A program made the position numbers and the translations under genes. This document shows, piece by piece, positions 60,973 to 64,000 of a stretch of DNA of 64,000 nt. Under the pieces are notes generated by a model. The model ran no database searches and was not told the origin of the DNA. It saw only the letters and a program-made list of their open reading frames with translations. The stretch spans positions 6,138,001 to 6,202,000 of the forward strand of contig NC_012522.1 of assembly GCF_000010805.1 (NCBI RefSeq), read 5' to 3'. Numbering within the stretch: the first letter of the stretch is position 1; every line of letters begins with the position of its first letter. Source of the stretch: Rhodococcus opacus B4. GTDB taxonomy: Bacteria > Actinomycetota > Actinomycetes > Mycobacteriales > Mycobacteriaceae.

Positions 60973-62619
60973 CTATCCGTGGTGGCTGCCTGCCACCTCC
61001 ACTTCGTGGCGCACGGAACCGGCCACCACGGTCAGCTGCACCCGCGCGGTGAGCAGGGAATCGGCGCCCGCGGTGAACGGATCCCCGTCGAGGACCACGA
61101 AATCGGCGGCCTTGCCCTCGACGAGCTGACCGGTGAGGTCGTCCCAGCGGCACGAGTAGGCGGCGTCGCGGGTGGCGTGCGCGAGCGCGTCCGCCATCGG
61201 CAGCGCGTACTCCGGCAGGTTGGGTGCGAGCGCCGGATCGATCGCGGACTTGCGGGTAGTCGCGATGTACATGTTGGGCAGCGGGGGATGCGGTGCGGTG
61301 GGGGCGTCGGACCCCAGCGCGAGGACGGCGCCGGCCGCCGTCATCTCGGGCCACGGGAACGCCCGCTCGACCCGGTGGTCGCCCAGCATCGCCCGCCAGT
61401 TCTCCTGGATCGCGGGATCGGCGTGGACCGGCTGCATCGAGGCGACGACGCCGAGCCGCGCGAGCCGCTGCACGTTGTCCTCCGTGATCGTCTCCAGGTG
61501 CTCCATCCGGTGCCGGCGCGGGCGAACTCCGTTGGCGGCGATGGCATGTTCGAGCGCGGCGAGCGCGATCTCCGACGCCTCGTCACCGATGGCGTGCATC
61601 GCCACCTGGAGTCCCGCGGCGTCGGCCGCGGCGACCACCGGTGCCAGCGAGGCGAGGTCCCAGATCGGTTCGGCGTTCGTGCCGTCCGAATACGGCTCCT
61701 TCATCGCGGCGGTGCAACTGTCGATGACGCCGTCGATGATGACCTTGATCCCGGCCATCCGCAGCCAGGGGCCCTGCAGGCGCTGCTGGTGCGCCGCCGC
61801 CTCGTGCACCTGGCGGACGTTGTCCTCGTCCGAATCGGTTCGTTCGATGAGCCAGTGCCCGGCCACCCGGAGCGGTAGCGTCCCGCCGCCTGCGGCCAGT
61901 GCGCGTTCGAGCGCCGCGACCTCGTCCGCGCCGAGCGCCATGTCGACCGCCCCGGTCACGCCGTCGGCGAGATACTGCTCGAAGGCGGCCGCGAGGGCGG
62001 CGTCCCGTTCGTCGTCGCTGATCGCCTTCGCGAGGGCGGGCCACACGATCTGGGTCACCGCCGTCTCGAACAGCATGCCGGTGGCCTCGCCGGTGACGGG
62101 ATCGCGCTCGATGCGCCCGCCGATCGGGTCCGGGGTGTTCGCGTCGATGCCGAGTTCGCGCAGCGCGGCGGTGTTCACCCACGCCGAGTGCACATCGTTG
62201 GAATCGAGGTACACGGGGCGGTCGGATTCGGCCGCGTCGATCATCTGCCGCGTCGGCGGGTGCCCGTCGAGTGCGGAGAACAGCCAGCTGCGGCCGAGAA
62301 TCCGGGGAGCGTCCGGGTTCTCGGCGGCGAACCGGCGGATGCGGTCCTGGATGTCGCTCAGGTCGGCGGCGCTCTGCAGGTCCACCTTCTGCAGGGCCTG
62401 CCCCATCATCAGCAGGTGGGTATGGGCGTCGATGAAGCCGGGCAGGACGAACGCCCCGCCGAGGTCGACGACGCGGGCGTCGCCCGACAGCGTGTCGGCG
62501 GTCGCGGTGTCGCCGACGTACGTGAGGCGCTCGCCCCGGACGATCATCGACTCGGCCCAGGCCGGTTCGGCGGCGGTGAAGATCCGGCCGCCGCGGTAGT
62601 GGGTCGTGTCCGTGTTCAT
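60973..62619 (-). CDS. YtcJ-type amidohydrolase, second copy
   Basis: 548 residues, same family as the gene at 57132 but diverged. Metal-binding segments are IDAHTHLLMM and AMHAIGDEAS, with MEHLETI and LALGSDAPTAPHPPLPN further on. The KVIIDGVIDSCTA segment places the strand 4 lysine and catalytic-pocket residues. It lies 17 bp after the MFS gene, in one operon preceded by the AACGAAT-type operator. Substrate unknown; an N-acyl or N-carbamoyl amine fits the neighbourhood (inference). Confidence 0.85.
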   Translation of the reverse strand: MNTDTTHYRGGRIFTAAEPAWAESMIVRGERLTYVGDTATADTLSGDARVVDLGGAFVLPGFIDAHTHLLMMGQALQKVDLQSAADLSDIQDRIRRFAAENPDAPRILGRSWLFSALDGHPPTRQMIDAAESDRPVYLDSNDVHSAWVNTAALRELGIDANTPDPIGGRIERDPVTGEATGMLFETAVTQIVWPALAKAISDDERDAALAAAFEQYLADGVTGAVDMALGADEVAALERALAAGGGTLPLRVAGHWLIERTDSDEDNVRQVHEAAAHQQRLQGPWLRMAGIKVIIDGVIDSCTAAMKEPYSDGTNAEPIWDLASLAPVVAAADAAGLQVAMHAIGDEASEIALAALEHAIAANGVRPRRHRMEHLETITEDNVQRLARLGVVASMQPVHADPAIQENWRAMLGDHRVERAFPWPEMTAAGAVLALGSDAPTAPHPPLPNMYIATTRKSAIDPALAPNLPEYALPMADALAHATRDAAYSCRWDDLTGQLVEGKAADFVVLDGDPFTAGADSLLTARVQLTVVAGSVRHEVEVAGSHHG

Positions 62620-62636
62620 GGTGTTCTCGCTTTCCG

Positions 62637-63875
62637 TCAGACGACGACCGAGGTGGTGTACCGGGCAGAGGGATCCTGTCCGGGTGACGAGGAGGCCTGC
62701 TCGGTGCGCGTCGACAGGCGGGCGATCCAGACGATCGGCACGAGCAGGACGAGGCTGATGCCCGCCAGGACGAAGCCGAACGCGACGTATCCGACGGCGC
62801 CGGTCACGAGGGTGCCGAAGAGCGGGGCGAACGCCGATCCCACCAGATACGTGCCGAGGAGTGGGGCGGACCAGCGGCCGGACGAGTCCAGCGCCGCGGC
62901 GATGGCCACCACGTAGATGAAGGCTGCGGCATACACCGTGTTCCAGGCGATGATGAGCACCAGATACGTCGTCGAATCGGTGGCCAGGCACGAGCCCAGT
63001 TTCAGGACCGCGCCGAGTCCGAGGAGGACGGCGGTGGGGACGGTGCGGCCGAGGCGCGAACCGAGCGCCGTGAGGACGAGGGCGGCGCCGATTCCGCCCG
63101 CGGTGGACAGGCTGAGGGCCAGACCCATCTGCTGCTCGGTCAGGGACGCGTGTTCGGCGCCCATGATGCCGGACACCGCCCACAGCGAGTCCTCGCCGAT
63201 CGCCCAGACCGCGAACATCACGAGGAGCGAGAAGCCGGCGACGGCCAGCTTCTTCTCGGTGACGCCCTCGGGCAACGGGGTTCGGGTGTGCGCCGCGCTC
63301 GGCTCGTCGTCGTCGACGGCGGGAGCGGACGGCAGCCAGGTGATCGTGAACACGGTCGCCAGTGCGAGCACCGCGACGATCCCGAACGCATTGGTCATGT
63401 GCAGGCCGAGGATCGGGATCAGTGCGAGGACTCCGGTGACCGCGGTGCGGTTGACGAGCCCGTTGATCCCGGACACCCGGTTCGGGTTGTTCAGCGCGGC
63501 CAGGGCGGCCCCGCCGACCGCGACCGCGCCGCCGGCGCCGATCCCGCCGACGATGATGGCGGCGCACGCGATCGGCGGGGAGTGGATGACGGCGGCGACG
63601 CCGAAACCGGCGGCCATCACGACGAGGCTGACGCGGCCGAGCAGGTGGCGTGAGCGGCCGGCCGCCCACCGAGTGGTCGCGAGGCAGACGAGCGCGGTGG
63701 CCAGCAGCGAGCCGGTGAGGACGGCGCCGGCGACGGTCTGGGTGATGCCGAGGTCGTCGACCATCGCGATGATCATGAGCGGGATGAGGTTGGCCGTGAT
63801 GTAGCCGACGACGAAGACGCTGAAGGTGGCGATACCGCGGCCGAGGGTCAGGGGGACGCGGACGGCGGCGGTCAC
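62637..63875 (-). CDS. MFS transporter
   Basis: 412 residues with 12 predicted helices. The loop between helices 2 and 3 has the degenerate LATTRWAAGRSRHLLGR form of the MFS signature, and the central loop after helix 6 is charged (DDDEPSAAHTRTPL). The GTG at 63875 has AGGA 7 bp upstream. It is the first gene of an operon with the second amidohydrolase. Direction of transport is unknown; import of the amidohydrolase substrate is the simplest reading. Confidence 0.87.
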   Translation of the reverse strand: MTAAVRVPLTLGRGIATFSVFVVGYITANLIPLMIIAMVDDLGITQTVAGAVLTGSLLATALVCLATTRWAAGRSRHLLGRVSLVVMAAGFGVAAVIHSPPIACAAIIVGGIGAGGAVAVGGAALAALNNPNRVSGINGLVNRTAVTGVLALIPILGLHMTNAFGIVAVLALATVFTITWLPSAPAVDDDEPSAAHTRTPLPEGVTEKKLAVAGFSLLVMFAVWAIGEDSLWAVSGIMGAEHASLTEQQMGLALSLSTAGGIGAALVLTALGSRLGRTVPTAVLLGLGAVLKLGSCLATDSTTYLVLIIAWNTVYAAAFIYVVAIAAALDSSGRWSAPLLGTYLVGSAFAPLFGTLVTGAVGYVAFGFVLAGISLVLLVPIVWIARLSTRTEQASSSPGQDPSARYTTSVVV

Positions 63876-63947
63876 GTGGGATTCCTGGGGTGGGACAACG
63901 ACAACTCCGGGTCTCGGGTGGCGGCCCGCGTGAGACGTGGGTCACTT

Positions 63948-63964
63948 AGCGAATGTGATTCGTT
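63948..63964. promoter_or_regulatory. Second AACGAAT-type operator, upstream of MFS operon
   Basis: AGCGAAT-GTG-ATTCGTT: the right half plus following bases (ATTCGTTAAGTATG) are identical to the aguB operator, the left half differs by one base. It lies 73 bp upstream of the MFS start. Counting CTTAGCGAAT / ATTCGTTAAG, the arms are 10 bp with one mismatch. Confidence 0.65.
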
Positions 63965-64000
63965 AAGTATGCGGAGGGCGCGTCCCGGGCGCAAGGGGGC

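Overview
The window is about 64 kb of GC-rich, densely coded DNA from a mycolic-acid actinobacterium. Gene content and order point to Rhodococcus, of the R. jostii / R. opacus type (inference). The order pgi - chorismate mutase - pcrA/uvrD1 - M23 peptidase - sucC - sucD - membrane protein - perM-like - purN - purH - MoxR-like ATPase - VWA protein matches the Mycobacterium tuberculosis Rv0946c-Rv0959 block as I remember it. The purA / Rv0358-like / M50 protease group matches Rv0357c-Rv0359. I see no rRNA, tRNA, CRISPR array, insertion sequence or prophage.

Layout. 1-9.9 kb: end of a cation-efflux gene, a small secreted protein, a WYL regulator divergent from a PNPOx-like flavoprotein, an M50 protease pair, purA, ogt, a MocR-type regulator, a methylacyl-CoA racemase-like gene and a VOC protein. 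9.9-19.8 kb: short-chain dehydrogenases, two tandem type-B carboxylesterases, a disulfide-oxidoreductase-like flavoprotein, a type II NADH dehydrogenase, a WS/DGAT-like acyltransferase and an ApbE-like protein. 19.8-37.5 kb: core metabolism and division genes (pgi, gabD paralogue, chorismate mutase, pcrA, M23 peptidase, sucCD, perM-like, purNH). 37.5-45.3 kb: a STAS-like protein behind a small upstream ORF and terminator, an AbiEi/DUF559-like protein, an N-acetylmuramoyl-L-alanine amidase, an alpha/beta hydrolase, and the MoxR/VWA pair.

45.3-64 kb is an amine-catabolism region. aguA and aguB would convert agmatine to putrescine. A copper amine oxidase, an aminobutyraldehyde-type dehydrogenase, gabT and gabD would take an amine such as putrescine through GABA to succinate. 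Transporters, two TetR regulators and two YtcJ-type amidohydrolases of unknown substrate surround them. Near-identical inverted repeats (AACGAAT-N3-ATTCGTT) lie upstream of aguBA and of the distal MFS/amidohydrolase operon, 16.5 kb apart, suggesting one regulon.

The most notable non-coding signals are these. (1) A complete ribosome-type attenuator precedes the chorismate mutase gene: a 27-codon leader with tandem Phe codons, a pause hairpin, an alternative antiterminator pairing and an intrinsic terminator. (2) A second small-ORF-plus-terminator arrangement precedes the STAS-like gene. (3) Families of long, nearly perfect palindromes sit at gene ends, often supply the stop codon, and in one case are inserted in frame inside a coding sequence. 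(4) A 295-bp block of perfect identity is shared by the two tandem esterases, a sign of recent gene conversion. Coordinates and motifs were read by eye from the sequence; family names rest on recalled motifs, not on searches.
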